From: CAYQDF01 sp964416175
GTDB lineage: Bacteria; Chloroflexota; Anaerolineae; Anaerolineales; UBA4823
Assembly (NCBI GenBank): GCA_964416175.1
Contig: CAYQDF010000003.1
Coordinates: 1-64,000, forward strand
Reading direction: 5' to 3'
DNA: 64,000 nt
Part shown: positions 1 through 8,892 of the stretch, one piece after another
Layout: each line of letters starts with the position of its first letter
Numbering within the stretch: the first letter of the stretch is position 1
Notes under the pieces: model-generated
Told to the model about the DNA's origin: nothing
Databases searched by the model: none
Seen by the model: the letters and a program-made list of their open reading frames with translations, nothing else
Position numbers and translations under genes: made by a program

Positions 1-231
1 CAGTCGTTCGCAAGCATCCTGAGCGGAGCAGCGTTCTTCGCTGCGCAGTCGTTCGCAAGCATCCTGAGCGGAGCAGCGTTCTTCGCTGCGCAGTCGTTCG
101 TAAGCCTCCTGAGCGGAGCAGCGCACTTCGTTGCGCAGTCGTTCGTGAGCATCCTGAGCGGAGCAGCGTTCTCCGCTGCGCAGTCGTTCGCAAGCCTCCT
201 GAGCGGAGCAGCGTTCTTCGCTGCGCAGTCG
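1..231. repeat. 45-bp tandem repeat array, five units plus a 6-bp stub
   Basis: Five full 45-bp units start at 1, 46, 91, 136 and 181, and the array stops after the first six bases of a sixth unit (226-231). Units differ at a few positions, such as cttcgctgcg against cttcgttgcg, and each carries the core cctgagcggagcagcg. The period is divisible by three, so a reading frame stays open through the array, but nothing else there looks coding. The array runs off the left edge of the window. There are no unique spacers, so it is not a CRISPR array. Confidence 0.95.
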
Positions 232-324
232 AAGGACAACTCCCCCCGCCATTTCCAGACTGCTGCTGAATTAAAAAAAACCGCCATGCCGCGGGCGATT
301 CATCATTGCTGGATCGATCTGGAA

Positions 325-409
<85 letters not shown>

Positions 410-420
410 CTGCGCATGGT

Positions 421-448
421 ATTTTAACCCGAAACGAAGTTTTGTCAA
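421..448 (-). promoter_or_regulatory. Promoter of tRNA-Leu
   Basis: On the minus strand there is a TTGACA -35 (443-448), a 16-bp spacer and a TAAAAT -10 (421-426). The tRNA 5' end lies about 12 nt downstream of the -10. Confidence 0.8.
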
Positions 449-681
449 CCGACAAGTGTACAGTTGCTAGCTGCGTGGCGCTGGAAACCGATTTCGCCCC
501 CGCCAGGTTCACGAAGCCGGCTCTCGACGGCAGAAATCCATTCCGCGCCGGCGGACTCCGGGGTTGGGGTAACCGCGATTCCAATCTCCAGGGCAGTGAC
601 CGGTCGCTTTCGCCCTGTGAATACCGAGGTGAACAGGGACGCCCCTCGAAAGTCACTCGCGCCTCCCCGCTTCCGGCATGC
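449..681. other. Non-coding spacer
   Basis: This stretch between the tRNA-Leu promoter and the -10 element of the first gene contains no convincing gene, RNA or repeat. Short open frames cross it but have no ribosome site or recognisable product. Confidence 0.6.
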
Positions 682-687
682 TATAAT
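682..687 (+). promoter_or_regulatory. Extended -10 upstream of the first kinase-like gene
   Basis: The sequence tgcTATAAT is an extended -10 (TGn plus consensus hexamer). It lies 20 nt before the ATG at 708, which predicts a leader of only about 14 nt. No good -35 is visible. Confidence 0.6.
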
Positions 688-707
688 CTTCCCACAGGGT
701 TATCGAC

Positions 708-2897
708 ATGGGGCCTTTGTATAACCAGGTTATAACGCTTCTCACCAACCCGCCCGGCAACCTGGTCTACCACCTGGTATTGCTCTTTTCGATTGCCGGG
801 GCGCTGCCCGGCGCTCTCAACCTCTGGCCGCGCGGCGGGGTCCTGGAGGGACGGCGTATGCTCGCCGGGTTGGGCCTGCTCCTCCTCGCCCAGCTCGCCC
901 TGATCGTTTTCGCCGCAGCCGCTTCGTATTACCCGGCATACAGCGCGTGGCTGCCTGCCCTCGACCGGGCCGTTTCTGCGTTGGGGCTGGTCGTGCTCAT
1001 CTGGCTGTGGGCTTTCCCTGGGCCGTCCCGCTCCGCAGACGTCGCTTCCGGGCTGCTCGGCCTGCTCGCTGTCGTGCTGGCTTTCTTCACAGCCATCTGG
1101 TGGTCGGCGAATCCCGCTGCGCCCCGCTTCAACGGCTCCCTGCCTGATCTGGCCTGGAGCGGGTTGAAGCTTGCGCTCGCCGTTGTGGGCGGCTTGCTGA
1201 TCCTCCGCCGCCGCCCTGCGGGGTTCGAGAGCGGGTTGGCTGTTTTCCTGCTCCTCATGCTGGGAGACCTGGCCCACCTGCTCCTGCCTTCGCCTCAATC
1301 TGATTACCCGGGGGCTGTCCGCCTGGCGCAGATCGCCGCCTACCCTCTGCTGCTCACTCTGCCTTTCCGATTCGCAGCGGAGGCTTCCGAGGCCGGCAGC
1401 CAGCAGCATCTGAAACGCAGGGCTGCCATCCCGCCGGAATTGTTTCAACTGTTCCTTTCCCTGGCGAGGCGGACCTCTCCCCACGAACTCTGCCGTGGGA
1501 TTACCGAGACCGTCTCCCGGGCGATGTCTGCCGACCTCTGCCTGCTGTTGTCGCCTCCCGACGCCAACCGGGTTATCTCGATCCAGTGCGGGTACAACCT
1601 CTCCGCCGCGGAACACATGCCCTCCGCCACCTTCGACGGGCAGCTCGTTCCGGTGATCGCGGAAGCCATCCGCCAGGGCCGGCCCCTTCACCTGCCTGCC
1701 GGGGGCAACATCCCCGACCTGGTGGGTCTCGAGAACATCCTGAGCCTGCCCCTGTCAGGGTCCCTCCTCTTGTCTCCGCTCACCTCCCGGGGAGGAGATG
1801 TCGTGATGGCGCTCGTCCTGCTGACTCCGTACTCCGGGCGGAGATGGACCGCCAGGGATGAGAACTACCTGGCCGATATCGCCGGACCCCTGGCCGAGAT
1901 CCTCGAGCGCGCCCGGTCTTCGGAAAGTGACGAAGAGAAGATCGCCCAGGCAAACCGCGCCGTCGAGGATCTCCAGCGGGAAAACCAGCGCCTCTCGCGA
2001 GCCCTGGAGGACCTCGCTGGCAGCCAGGGAAACTTACCGGATGAGATCGAGCGCCTTCAGGGAGAACTCCAGGCTGCGCTGGCGGAGATCGCCCTCCTCC
2101 GGCAAGGTCCGGGCAGTCCTGGCTTGAGAGGTCCTTCTGGTGAGGCGTACGAGCGCGCCGCGCAAGAGAAACTGGAGGCGGTTGCCTCGCTCGCCCAGGA
2201 CGTTTGCCAGCCTGTGCTCTCGATCCTCAGCTACGCCGAGCTCCTGCTGGGCGAGACGCTTGGGGAGCTGAGCGCCTCCCAGCGCAAGATCGTCGAGCGC
2301 CTCAAAACGAACGCCGAACGGGTGGACCGCCTGTCGGAGGTCCTGATCAAGGCCACCCTGGGCAGCGCCTCGCGGGGACTGCCCGCTGAGGCGATTTCGA
2401 TCGAGGATTTGATCGCCGCTCTGATTGAAGAAGCTGCCCCGCAGCTCCAGGAGAAAAGCATCCAGCTCTCCCGGGATCTCCCCGGTCAGCTGCCGCCTGT
2501 CAGCGGAGACCAAGAGACCTTGAACCAGGTCCTGCGGGTTCTCCTCGCGAACGCGCTCGCGGTCACACCCCCTTCAGGCGAGATTGCCATTCACGCCCGG
2601 CTCGCCAGGGAAGACGGCGATCGCCAGTACGTGCTGGTTCAGGTCTCGGACCTGGGCGGCGGGATCGCCGCCCAGGATCAGGAGAGGATCTTTTCCTCCC
2701 TGGCGGGGGGGCAGAAAACTGCCATCCCAGGCCTCGGGAGCGACCCTGCCGAGGTTTCGAAGGCGCGCTCGTTGGTCGAAGCAGTCCAGGGCCGCCTCTG
2801 GCTGGAGAGCAACCCCGGCCGCGGCTGCACCTTCAGCCTGCTGCTTCCTGTGCAGACCCGCCAGGCGCCAGTCGGAGGGCAGGAGGAGGCGCTTTGA
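708..2897 (+). CDS. Membrane histidine-kinase-like protein lacking the phospho-acceptor histidine
   Basis: The protein has 729 residues. About six membrane segments fill residues 20-195, a GAF-like region spans about 245-400, a coiled coil about 405-475, a DHp-like helix pair about 480-550, and an HATPase-like domain about 590-720. The H-box reads AQDVCQPV at residues 496-503 where a kinase would have SHELRTPL, so Gln497 replaces the phosphorylated His. The ATP-binding part keeps an N-box Asn (NALAVTP) and a G-box Asp (DLGGGI). It is probably a signalling pseudokinase or a scaffold rather than an autophosphorylating kinase. It overlaps the following LysM gene by one base, so it belongs to an envelope-gene operon. 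Confidence 0.8.
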   Translation: MGPLYNQVITLLTNPPGNLVYHLVLLFSIAGALPGALNLWPRGGVLEGRRMLAGLGLLLLAQLALIVFAAAASYYPAYSAWLPALDRAVSALGLVVLIWLWAFPGPSRSADVASGLLGLLAVVLAFFTAIWWSANPAAPRFNGSLPDLAWSGLKLALAVVGGLLILRRRPAGFESGLAVFLLLMLGDLAHLLLPSPQSDYPGAVRLAQIAAYPLLLTLPFRFAAEASEAGSQQHLKRRAAIPPELFQLFLSLARRTSPHELCRGITETVSRAMSADLCLLLSPPDANRVISIQCGYNLSAAEHMPSATFDGQLVPVIAEAIRQGRPLHLPAGGNIPDLVGLENILSLPLSGSLLLSPLTSRGGDVVMALVLLTPYSGRRWTARDENYLADIAGPLAEILERARSSESDEEKIAQANRAVEDLQRENQRLSRALEDLAGSQGNLPDEIERLQGELQAALAEIALLRQGPGSPGLRGPSGEAYERAAQEKLEAVASLAQDVCQPVLSILSYAELLLGETLGELSASQRKIVERLKTNAERVDRLSEVLIKATLGSASRGLPAEAISIEDLIAALIEEAAPQLQEKSIQLSRDLPGQLPPVSGDQETLNQVLRVLLANALAVTPPSGEIAIHARLAREDGDRQYVLVQVSDLGGGIAAQDQERIFSSLAGGQKTAIPGLGSDPAEVSKARSLVEAVQGRLWLESNPGRGCTFSLLLPVQTRQAPVGGQEEAL

Positions 2898-3655
2898 TGA
2901 AATCCGGATCAGCTGGCGCTGGCGGGTTGCTGGGGATCCTCATTGCCCTGTTCTCCACCCTGATCGTCGCGGGCGGCTTCATCCTGGCGTTCACCGAGGG
3001 CGGCGGATTCCCCGGCTTCCTCTCCTCTCCCACGCCGGCAGCGGTCTCCCTGCTCACACCGCTGCCCCCGCTCCCGACCATCCTCCCCGCCACGCCGACC
3101 CTCACCGGCACTCCTGTGCCTTCGGACACCCCTGCCCCGTCGCTCACCGCGACTGCCGCCTCCGCCGGGTGTACTCCTCAACCCGGGTGGGTGGCGATCG
3201 AGATCCAGGCCGGCGATACCCTGAAAGCCCTGGCGGATGCGTACGGCCTGCGCAAGCAGGACCTCCTGGACGGCAACTGCCTCGAGGGGGACCTGCCGCC
3301 CCCTGGCGCCGTTTTTTACGTGCCGTACCCGCTCGCCGCGGCTTCCCCGGTTGTCTGCGTCCTGCCGCCGGGTTGGGTGATTTACTACGTGAAACCTGGC
3401 GACACACTTTGGAACCTCGCCACCCGGCTTCATGTGAACCCTTATTACCTCCAGGCCAGGAACTGCCTGGCCAACCCGAATGTTATTTATGTGGGCCAGA
3501 AGCTCTTCCTCCCCGGCTACCCCCCGCCGCTGGTACCCGCTCCGACCAGTCCTCCCGGTCCCACCTACATCCCCCCCACGATGCCGATCCCGCCTTCAAA
3601 CCCGCCTCCTTTACCAACGGACGGCAACATCTCGAAGCGCACCGACACCCCCTGA
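2897..3655 (+). CDS. Membrane-anchored protein with two LysM domains
   Basis: The ATG at 2897 overlaps the upstream stop codon (TGATG) and has a strong aggagg ribosome site. A TTG at 2894 is a weaker alternative. The 252-residue protein has an N-terminal membrane segment (about residues 10-32), a Pro/Thr linker, and two LysM repeats: one begins near IEIQAGDTLKALADAYGL, the second near YYVKPGDTLWNLATRLHV. A Pro-rich tail closes it. LysM domains bind the N-acetylglucosamine chains of peptidoglycan, so the protein probably sits outside the membrane and contacts the wall. The next gene encodes an LCP protein, which fits a wall-assembly role. Confidence 0.88.
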   Translation: MKSGSAGAGGLLGILIALFSTLIVAGGFILAFTEGGGFPGFLSSPTPAAVSLLTPLPPLPTILPATPTLTGTPVPSDTPAPSLTATAASAGCTPQPGWVAIEIQAGDTLKALADAYGLRKQDLLDGNCLEGDLPPPGAVFYVPYPLAAASPVVCVLPPGWVIYYVKPGDTLWNLATRLHVNPYYLQARNCLANPNVIYVGQKLFLPGYPPPLVPAPTSPPGPTYIPPTMPIPPSNPPPLPTDGNISKRTDTP

Positions 3656-3720
3656 ACTCAAGGAATCTTCCCCCCATGCCAGGACCTGCGACCAACACAA
3701 CCTCCGCCCGGAAGACCGTC

Positions 3721-4785
3721 ATGCGCATCACTCCCCTCGTCTGCCTGCTCATCTCCACCCTGCTTCTGCCTGCGTGCCAGGTGACCGGACTGTCCCCGGC
3801 TTCCGTCCCGGCCGCCGCCAACCTCAGCCCCAACCTGCTCACCATCCCCGCTGACGCCACCGCCACAGCCACCCCCTTCCAGCCTTTAGCGCCGACCCCC
3901 ACCTATCTTCCAACCGCCACCGCCACCCCCCCGCCTTCCCCCCGGAACGCCAGCCGCGGGCAGCGGGACTTCCCCGGTCCCAGCGATTATTCTTATCTGT
4001 CCATCCCTCCGCCGGTCGGCCGGCTCCCCCAGCCCGACGGACAGGTGAACGTCCTCATCCTCGGCTCCGATCAGCGCCCCGGCTGGACGGTCTTTCGCAC
4101 CGACACCATCATCCTCCTCACCTTCAACCCGGGCGACCGGTCCATCCATCTGACCTCCTTCCCGCGCGACCTGTACGTCTACATCCCCGGTTGGACGATG
4201 GAGCGCATCAACACCGCGTATTATCACGGCGGCTTCGAGACCACCGCCATGATGTTTGAGTACAACTTTGGTGTGCGTCCCGATCACTTCGCGCTGATAA
4301 ATTTCAACGCCTTCGTCGAGCTGGTGGACAGCCTGGGGGGGATCGATGTGCACTCCGCGGCCGGGCTGAGTGAGTACGTTGGCAACGGGATCAAATCCGT
4401 CCCCGCTGGGGTGAATCACATGAACGGGAAGACCGCCCTGTGGTACGCTCGCTCGCGCTACACGACCAACGACTTCGACCGCAATCGCCGCCAGCAGGAG
4501 GTCCTGCGGGCTATCTTCGACCGCCTGATGAGCCTGTACACCATCTCCAAAGCGCCCGAGCTCTTTAACATCTACCGCCAGAACGTGACCACCGACCTGA
4601 CGTTCGCCGACCTGATCCCGCTCTTGTCCTTCGCGGCCAAAATCACTGACCTCTCCAACGTCAGGCAGTTCTACATCGGCAAAGGCGAGGTATCCGGCTG
4701 GTACACGCCGGCCGGCGCGGCGGTCCTGCTCCCCAACCGGGAGGCGGTCCTCGCCGTGATGCGCAAAGCGCTCAACAGCCCGTAA
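3721..4785 (+). CDS. LytR-CpsA-Psr (LCP) family lipoprotein
   Basis: The family transfers undecaprenyl-linked glycopolymers to peptidoglycan. The ATG at 3721 directly starts a lipoprotein signal peptide ending in the lipobox LPAC, with ggaag upstream. An in-frame ATG at 3676 would add 15 unlikely residues. After a Thr/Pro-rich linker the LCP core is plain: NVLILGSDQRPG, then the FRTDTIILLTFNP and SFPRDLYVYIP motifs with the conserved Asp and Arg, and later WYARSRYTTNDFDRNRRQQ. The length is 354 residues. Most LCP proteins are anchored by a membrane helix, so a lipid anchor is a variation. It follows the LysM gene by 65 bp and is probably co-transcribed. Confidence 0.9.
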   Translation: MRITPLVCLLISTLLLPACQVTGLSPASVPAAANLSPNLLTIPADATATATPFQPLAPTPTYLPTATATPPPSPRNASRGQRDFPGPSDYSYLSIPPPVGRLPQPDGQVNVLILGSDQRPGWTVFRTDTIILLTFNPGDRSIHLTSFPRDLYVYIPGWTMERINTAYYHGGFETTAMMFEYNFGVRPDHFALINFNAFVELVDSLGGIDVHSAAGLSEYVGNGIKSVPAGVNHMNGKTALWYARSRYTTNDFDRNRRQQEVLRAIFDRLMSLYTISKAPELFNIYRQNVTTDLTFADLIPLLSFAAKITDLSNVRQFYIGKGEVSGWYTPAGAAVLLPNREAVLAVMRKALNSP

Positions 4786-4803
4786 AATCATCGAGGTGCA
4801 GGC

Positions 4804-5892
4804 ATGCCGCTCGAAGGGAAGGGTTTCTTCATCTGGAAAATCCCCGATTGTGAACACGGCGATCCGCAGGCGATCGCGCACCTGGCGGTCGAGGCCGGGT
4901 TGACCCACGTCCTGATCAAGGTGGCCGACGCTGTGAACTCTTACAACATCTACGACTCGGTCGACCGCGTCCCTCCGGTCGCCAGGGCACTCCAGGACAA
5001 GGAGATCCAGGTGTGGGGTTGGCAGTACGTGACGGGGCGGGACCCGCTCGGGGAAGCCAATAAAGCCATCGAACGCGTCGTTTCATTGGGCCTGGACGGG
5101 TACGTGATCGATGCCGAGAAGGAATACAAAGAACCGGGTAAGAATCTCTCAGCGCGCAGGTTCATGGACCGCCTGCGGGATGGGCTTCCGGATAAACCCA
5201 TTGCGCTGAGCTCATACCGCTTCCCCTCCTACCATCCGCAGATCCCCTGGCAGGAGTTTCTCGAAGGATGCGACTATCACATGCCTCAGGTGTACTGGGT
5301 GTGGGCGGATAACGCCGGCGACCAGCTGCGGCGCAGCGTCCGAGAGCTCCAGTCCCTGACTCCCCGGAGGCCGGTCATCCCGACCGGTTCCGCCTACAAA
5401 GAGCACGGCTGGCAGCCCCGTGCAGAGGAAGTGGTCGAATTCCTCGCCACGGCTCGCAGCCTGAACCTCTCTGGTGTGAACTTTTATAGCTGGGATTCTT
5501 CTCGCAAATACCTTCCCGAGGTCTGGAATGCCATCCGGGACTTTGCCTGGTCTCCTCCGCCGGAGGACGTTCCCGTCCGGCTGATCGCTGCGCTTAACAC
5601 CCATGACCCGGAGCAGGTCGTCGCGCTGTACACTCCGTCAGCTGTGCACATAACCGCCGCCCGCACCGTCCAGGGACAGGACGCTCTGAAGGTGTGGTAT
5701 CAGACGATGTTCGACGAGCTCCTGCCCGAGGCCAGGTTCGTCCTCACCAGCTACACCGGCGAAGGCAATATCCGCCACCTGTCCTGGACCGCGGCCTCCG
5801 CCCTGGGGAAGGTTCCCAACGGCAGCGACACGTTGGGCCTTTCCAACGGCAAGATCGTTTACCACTACTCCTTCTTCTCGATCACCCCCTGA
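4804..5892 (+). CDS. Glycoside-hydrolase-like barrel with C-terminal SnoaL/NTF2-like domain
   Basis: The protein has 362 residues and no signal peptide; gaggtg precedes the ATG. Residues 1-255 look like a TIM-barrel glycosidase of the GH25-like type. Strand-end acidic residues are visible in GYVIDAEKEY, with MPQVYWVW and GVNFYSWD further on. Residues from about 262 to the end resemble a SnoaL/NTF2 cone fold (ALNTHDPEQVVALYTPSAVH, then WYQTMFDELLP). The substrate cannot be told from the sequence. It lies 18 bp after the LCP gene and may be the last gene of this operon. The lack of an export signal is odd if the substrate is the cell wall. Confidence 0.65.
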   Translation: MPLEGKGFFIWKIPDCEHGDPQAIAHLAVEAGLTHVLIKVADAVNSYNIYDSVDRVPPVARALQDKEIQVWGWQYVTGRDPLGEANKAIERVVSLGLDGYVIDAEKEYKEPGKNLSARRFMDRLRDGLPDKPIALSSYRFPSYHPQIPWQEFLEGCDYHMPQVYWVWADNAGDQLRRSVRELQSLTPRRPVIPTGSAYKEHGWQPRAEEVVEFLATARSLNLSGVNFYSWDSSRKYLPEVWNAIRDFAWSPPPEDVPVRLIAALNTHDPEQVVALYTPSAVHITAARTVQGQDALKVWYQTMFDELLPEARFVLTSYTGEGNIRHLSWTAASALGKVPNGSDTLGLSNGKIVYHYSFFSITP

Positions 5893-5927
5893 TTCGACAG
5901 ACCGTCTCTTCGCCCTTTGTGGAGGTT

Positions 5928-8462
5928 TTACCTTGGGGGCTTTTTACTCCCCGGTGAAGCGGTCTTCTTGGGCGTCGCGCTGCGCCTCGGCGGCTGCCCA
6001 TCATGACCAGGAAGCGCTTCCTTGCGGACGGGGCGCGGCCATTCCTGCGGTGCGTGGAGACCCGTGACGCGCTGGCTGGCCTTCAGCTCCAGGATCGCCT
6101 TCCCGCGTGCTGCCCGCCCCTGCTGCGGCGCATCGTCCAGGCGGATAGCCTTCGGCGCAAGGCCGGCCACTTCGAGTGTCGCCCGGTCCGCGCCCTTTCC
6201 AGCCGCTGCCCCCACCAGGTTGATGCCTCGCGGCAGCCGCCAGGCGATCACACCCTGCCCATAGCGGCTCTGCCCGGGAAACTGGTCGGCGCTCACGCGC
6301 TTGGCTGTGCCATCCGAAGCTACCAGCAGGACGTCGCCCCGCTTTGGCAGGAGCAAGGCGCTGGCGACCTCATCCTTCGCCTGCAGCTTGATCCCCATCA
6401 CACCCGCAGCTATCAACCCCATGGGGCGCACCTCGCTCTCCGGGAAATTGATCGCCATCCCGCCGGCAGTCAACAGCAGGAGGCGCGCTTTGCCATCTGT
6501 CAGGTGCGCCCAACCCAACCGGTCGTCCTGATTGACCCGCGCCAGGGTGAAGGTGTTCGCTGCCGGACCGGGCAGCTCCCCCAGTTCTGACTTCTTGACC
6601 ATCCCATGCCGGGTGACCGTCAGCAAGTACCACCCCTCCTGCCGCTCATCCCTGGCGGGGAGCGAGAAAACCGCTGCGATCTTGTGTTCCGCCCGCAGAG
6701 GCGATATCTTGTTTTGGGGCATCCCCTCGCCTGGTCTTGCCGCCTGCGGTAAAGTGTGCATTGGGATCGCAGCGGCTTCGCCATTCTCCGCTACCAGGTA
6801 GAGCGTATCGCGAGTCTTGGCGCTCACCAGGATGGAGGCGATATCCCTGCCGCTCAGGCGGGGCAGTTTCTCGTCCGGCGTGCGGGAGATAAGCCCCTCC
6901 GGCGAGACCATGACCCACACCGATTCTTCCTTGACCAGGTCGCTGGTGGTCAGGATCTTCGCCATCGCCTTCCCTTCTTCCAGCTGCACCACGTGGGTCC
7001 GGCGCGGCTCCCCAAAAGTGCCCTTGATTTCCAGCAGCTCGTCGGCTACCGTCTGCCGCATCTTCCGCGGAGACCGCAGCAGCAGGGACAGCTCCTTGAT
7101 CAAAGCCTGAACTTCGCGATACTCTTCTTCTATCTTTTTTCGCTCCAGCGCCGCCAGCCTGCGGAGCTGCATATCCAGAATGGCCTGTGCCTGAGTCTCG
7201 CTCAGGTTGAATCGCTTCACCAGGCGCGCCCGGGCTTCATCCGCGTCCGGCGCACGGCGGATCAGGCCGATCACCTCGTCCAGGTTCTTCAGGGCGACCC
7301 GCAGCCCTTCCAAAATGTGGGCGCGGTGGCGGGCGCGCTCCAGGTCGTATTCGCTTCTGCGCCGCACAACCTCCAGACGGTGCTCCAGGTAGACCCGCAG
7401 CGCCTGCTTCAGGGAGAGCAGGCGCGGTTCCCCGTCTACCAGGGCGAGCATGATGATGCTGAAGGTGCTCCGCATCTGGGTGTTCTTGTACAGCTCGCGC
7501 AGGACCACATCGGGATCGGCGGTCTTATTCAATTCGATCACGATGCGCATCCCCTGCCGGTCCGATTCATCGCGCAGGTCGGCGATGCCCTCGATGCGCT
7601 CCTCCCGCACCAGACTGGCGATGCGCTCGATCAGCGTGGACTTATTCGTCATGTAAGGCAGCTCGGTGACGATGATCCGGTTCCTTCCCCGGCTCATCTC
7701 CTCGAGATGCGCCCGAGCCTGGACCGTCACGCCCCCTCTGCCGGTTGCGTATGCACTGACCAGGGAATCCCCGTCGACATCCTGCAGGATCACGCCCCCC
7801 GTGGGGAAATCCGGGCCTTTGATGAAACGCATCAGGTCTTCGACCGAGATGTCGTCCAGCTTTTCCCAGTTCTGGAGGAGGTAGACCAGAGCATCGATCA
7901 CTTCTCCCAGGTTATGGGGGGGAACGCTGGTCGCCATGCCGACCGCGATGCCGGTCGCCCCGTTGACCAGCAGGTTCGGGAAGGCGGCCGGGAGGACATC
8001 CGGTTCGGTCAGCGTGCCATCGAAGTTCTCGGTAAAATTGACGGTGTTTTTCTGGATATCCGCCAGCAGGTGCATCGCCAGCTGCGTCAGGCGGGCCTCC
8101 GTGTAGCGCATCGCCGCCGGCGAATCGCCGTCCACGCTCCCGAAATTCCCCTGCCCGTCCACCAGCAGGGCGCGCATCGAAAAGTCCTGCGCCATGCGCG
8201 CCATCGCCTCGTACACCGCCATGTCGCCGTGCGGGTGATACTTGCCCAGCACCTCCCCAACGATGCGCGCCGATTTCTTGTAGGGAGATCCAGGTCCGAT
8301 ACCCATATCGTGCATGGCGTACAGAATCCGCCGGTGCACTGGTTTGAGCCCATCCCGGGCATCAGGGAGCGCTCGCGCCACGATCACGCTCATCGCGTAA
8401 TCCAGGTAAGCCTGCTGCATTTCACTGTCAATGTCGATCTTCCGGACCAGGCCGACTTCCAT
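5928..8462 (-). CDS. gyrA: DNA gyrase subunit A
   Basis: This type II topoisomerase subunit cleaves and rejoins DNA to introduce supercoils. The protein has 844 residues. The N-terminus [27 protein letters not shown] and the catalytic tyrosine in [10 protein letters not shown] are conserved. The C-terminal beta-pinwheel contains QSRYGQG, a degenerate GyrA-box, which favours GyrA over ParC. The quinolone region reads GDMAVYEAM, with Met and Glu where E. coli GyrA has Ser83 and Asp87. A lysine/proline-rich tail of about 40 residues ends the protein. A good ggag site precedes the ATG. No gyrB is adjacent. Confidence 0.9.
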   Translation of the reverse strand: MEVGLVRKIDIDSEMQQAYLDYAMSVIVARALPDARDGLKPVHRRILYAMHDMGIGPGSPYKKSARIVGEVLGKYHPHGDMAVYEAMARMAQDFSMRALLVDGQGNFGSVDGDSPAAMRYTEARLTQLAMHLLADIQKNTVNFTENFDGTLTEPDVLPAAFPNLLVNGATGIAVGMATSVPPHNLGEVIDALVYLLQNWEKLDDISVEDLMRFIKGPDFPTGGVILQDVDGDSLVSAYATGRGGVTVQARAHLEEMSRGRNRIIVTELPYMTNKSTLIERIASLVREERIEGIADLRDESDRQGMRIVIELNKTADPDVVLRELYKNTQMRSTFSIIMLALVDGEPRLLSLKQALRVYLEHRLEVVRRRSEYDLERARHRAHILEGLRVALKNLDEVIGLIRRAPDADEARARLVKRFNLSETQAQAILDMQLRRLAALERKKIEEEYREVQALIKELSLLLRSPRKMRQTVADELLEIKGTFGEPRRTHVVQLEEGKAMAKILTTSDLVKEESVWVMVSPEGLISRTPDEKLPRLSGRDIASILVSAKTRDTLYLVAENGEAAAIPMHTLPQAARPGEGMPQNKISPLRAEHKIAAVFSLPARDERQEGWYLLTVTRHGMVKKSELGELPGPAANTFTLARVNQDDRLGWAHLTDGKARLLLLTAGGMAINFPESEVRPMGLIAAGVMGIKLQAKDEVASALLLPKRGDVLLVASDGTAKRVSADQFPGQSRYGQGVIAWRLPRGINLVGAAAGKGADRATLEVAGLAPKAIRLDDAPQQGRAARGKAILELKASQRVTGLHAPQEWPRPVRKEALPGHDGQPPRRSATPKKTASPGSKKPPR

Positions 8463-8550
8463 GGTTAACTCCTGAGACCTTTTGAGGAATTAGAATATAT
8501 GTGCTGTAACCTTATCTTAAAGGCAAATCGGGGTTTCGTCAACCTGAAAT

Positions 8551-8583
8551 GAAAACCCTGAAGGTGCGCAGAAACCTTCAGGG
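8551..8583 (-). terminator. Terminator of tRNA-Val
   Basis: A perfect 10-bp stem (8556-8565 with 8574-8583) has an 8-nt loop and is followed on the minus strand by TTTTCATTTC. It lies just downstream of tRNA-Val. Confidence 0.85.
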
Positions 8584-8597
8584 CGATTAATAATCTG

Positions 8598-8671
8598 TGG
8601 GCGGTATAGGACTCGAACCTACGACCTTTGCGATGTCAACGCAACGCTCTAACCAGCTGAGCTAACCGCCC
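8598..8671 (-). tRNA. tRNA-Val(GAC)
   Basis: The reverse complement forms a complete 74-nt cloverleaf. The acceptor gggcggt/accgccc is followed by discriminator A, the D-arm is gctcagctggttagagc, the anticodon stem ttgcg/cgcaa encloses loop ttgacat (anticodon GAC), and the T-arm is gtagg-ttcgagt-cctat. CCA is not encoded. Confidence 0.97.
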
Positions 8672-8682
8672 GATCGGAAGGT

Positions 8683-8711
8683 ATTATACCGGGGTAGCTT
8701 AAATCCTGCAA
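8683..8711 (-). promoter_or_regulatory. Promoter of tRNA-Val
   Basis: On the minus strand there is a TTGCAG -35 (8706-8711), a 17-bp spacer and a consensus TATAAT -10 (8683-8688), 11 nt before the tRNA 5' end. Confidence 0.85.
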
Positions 8712-8892
8712 GCGAGAGCGACAGAGGGCGTGCACGCAGTTCAAACTTCAAAGGCTTTGGGCTTCCCTTCCCTGGGGGTGTTTGGACAGGGGGAAGGGGG
8801 GAACAAATAGTTATCGGCGCTCTCTTAAGAGTGAACATGGGAAGAGGCGACGAGTATTCACACCAGATTGAAACCCCCTTTTGTGACGGGAT

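Noticed and set aside
1..231. CRISPR-like periodic repeats
   Set aside because: The 45-bp units are contiguous with no unique spacers and no cas genes are present.
2584..3720. Long in-frame upstream extension of the LCP gene
   Set aside because: It overlaps the kinase and LysM genes. The real protein begins with the lipoprotein signal at 3721.
6756..8468. 570-codon open frame antisense to gyrA
   Set aside because: It mirrors the gyrA codon pattern of GC-rich DNA and has no family similarity.
8822..8831. CTCTTAAGAG palindrome near tRNA-Val
   Set aside because: Ten-base palindromes are expected by chance in a window of this size and no promoter is linked to it.
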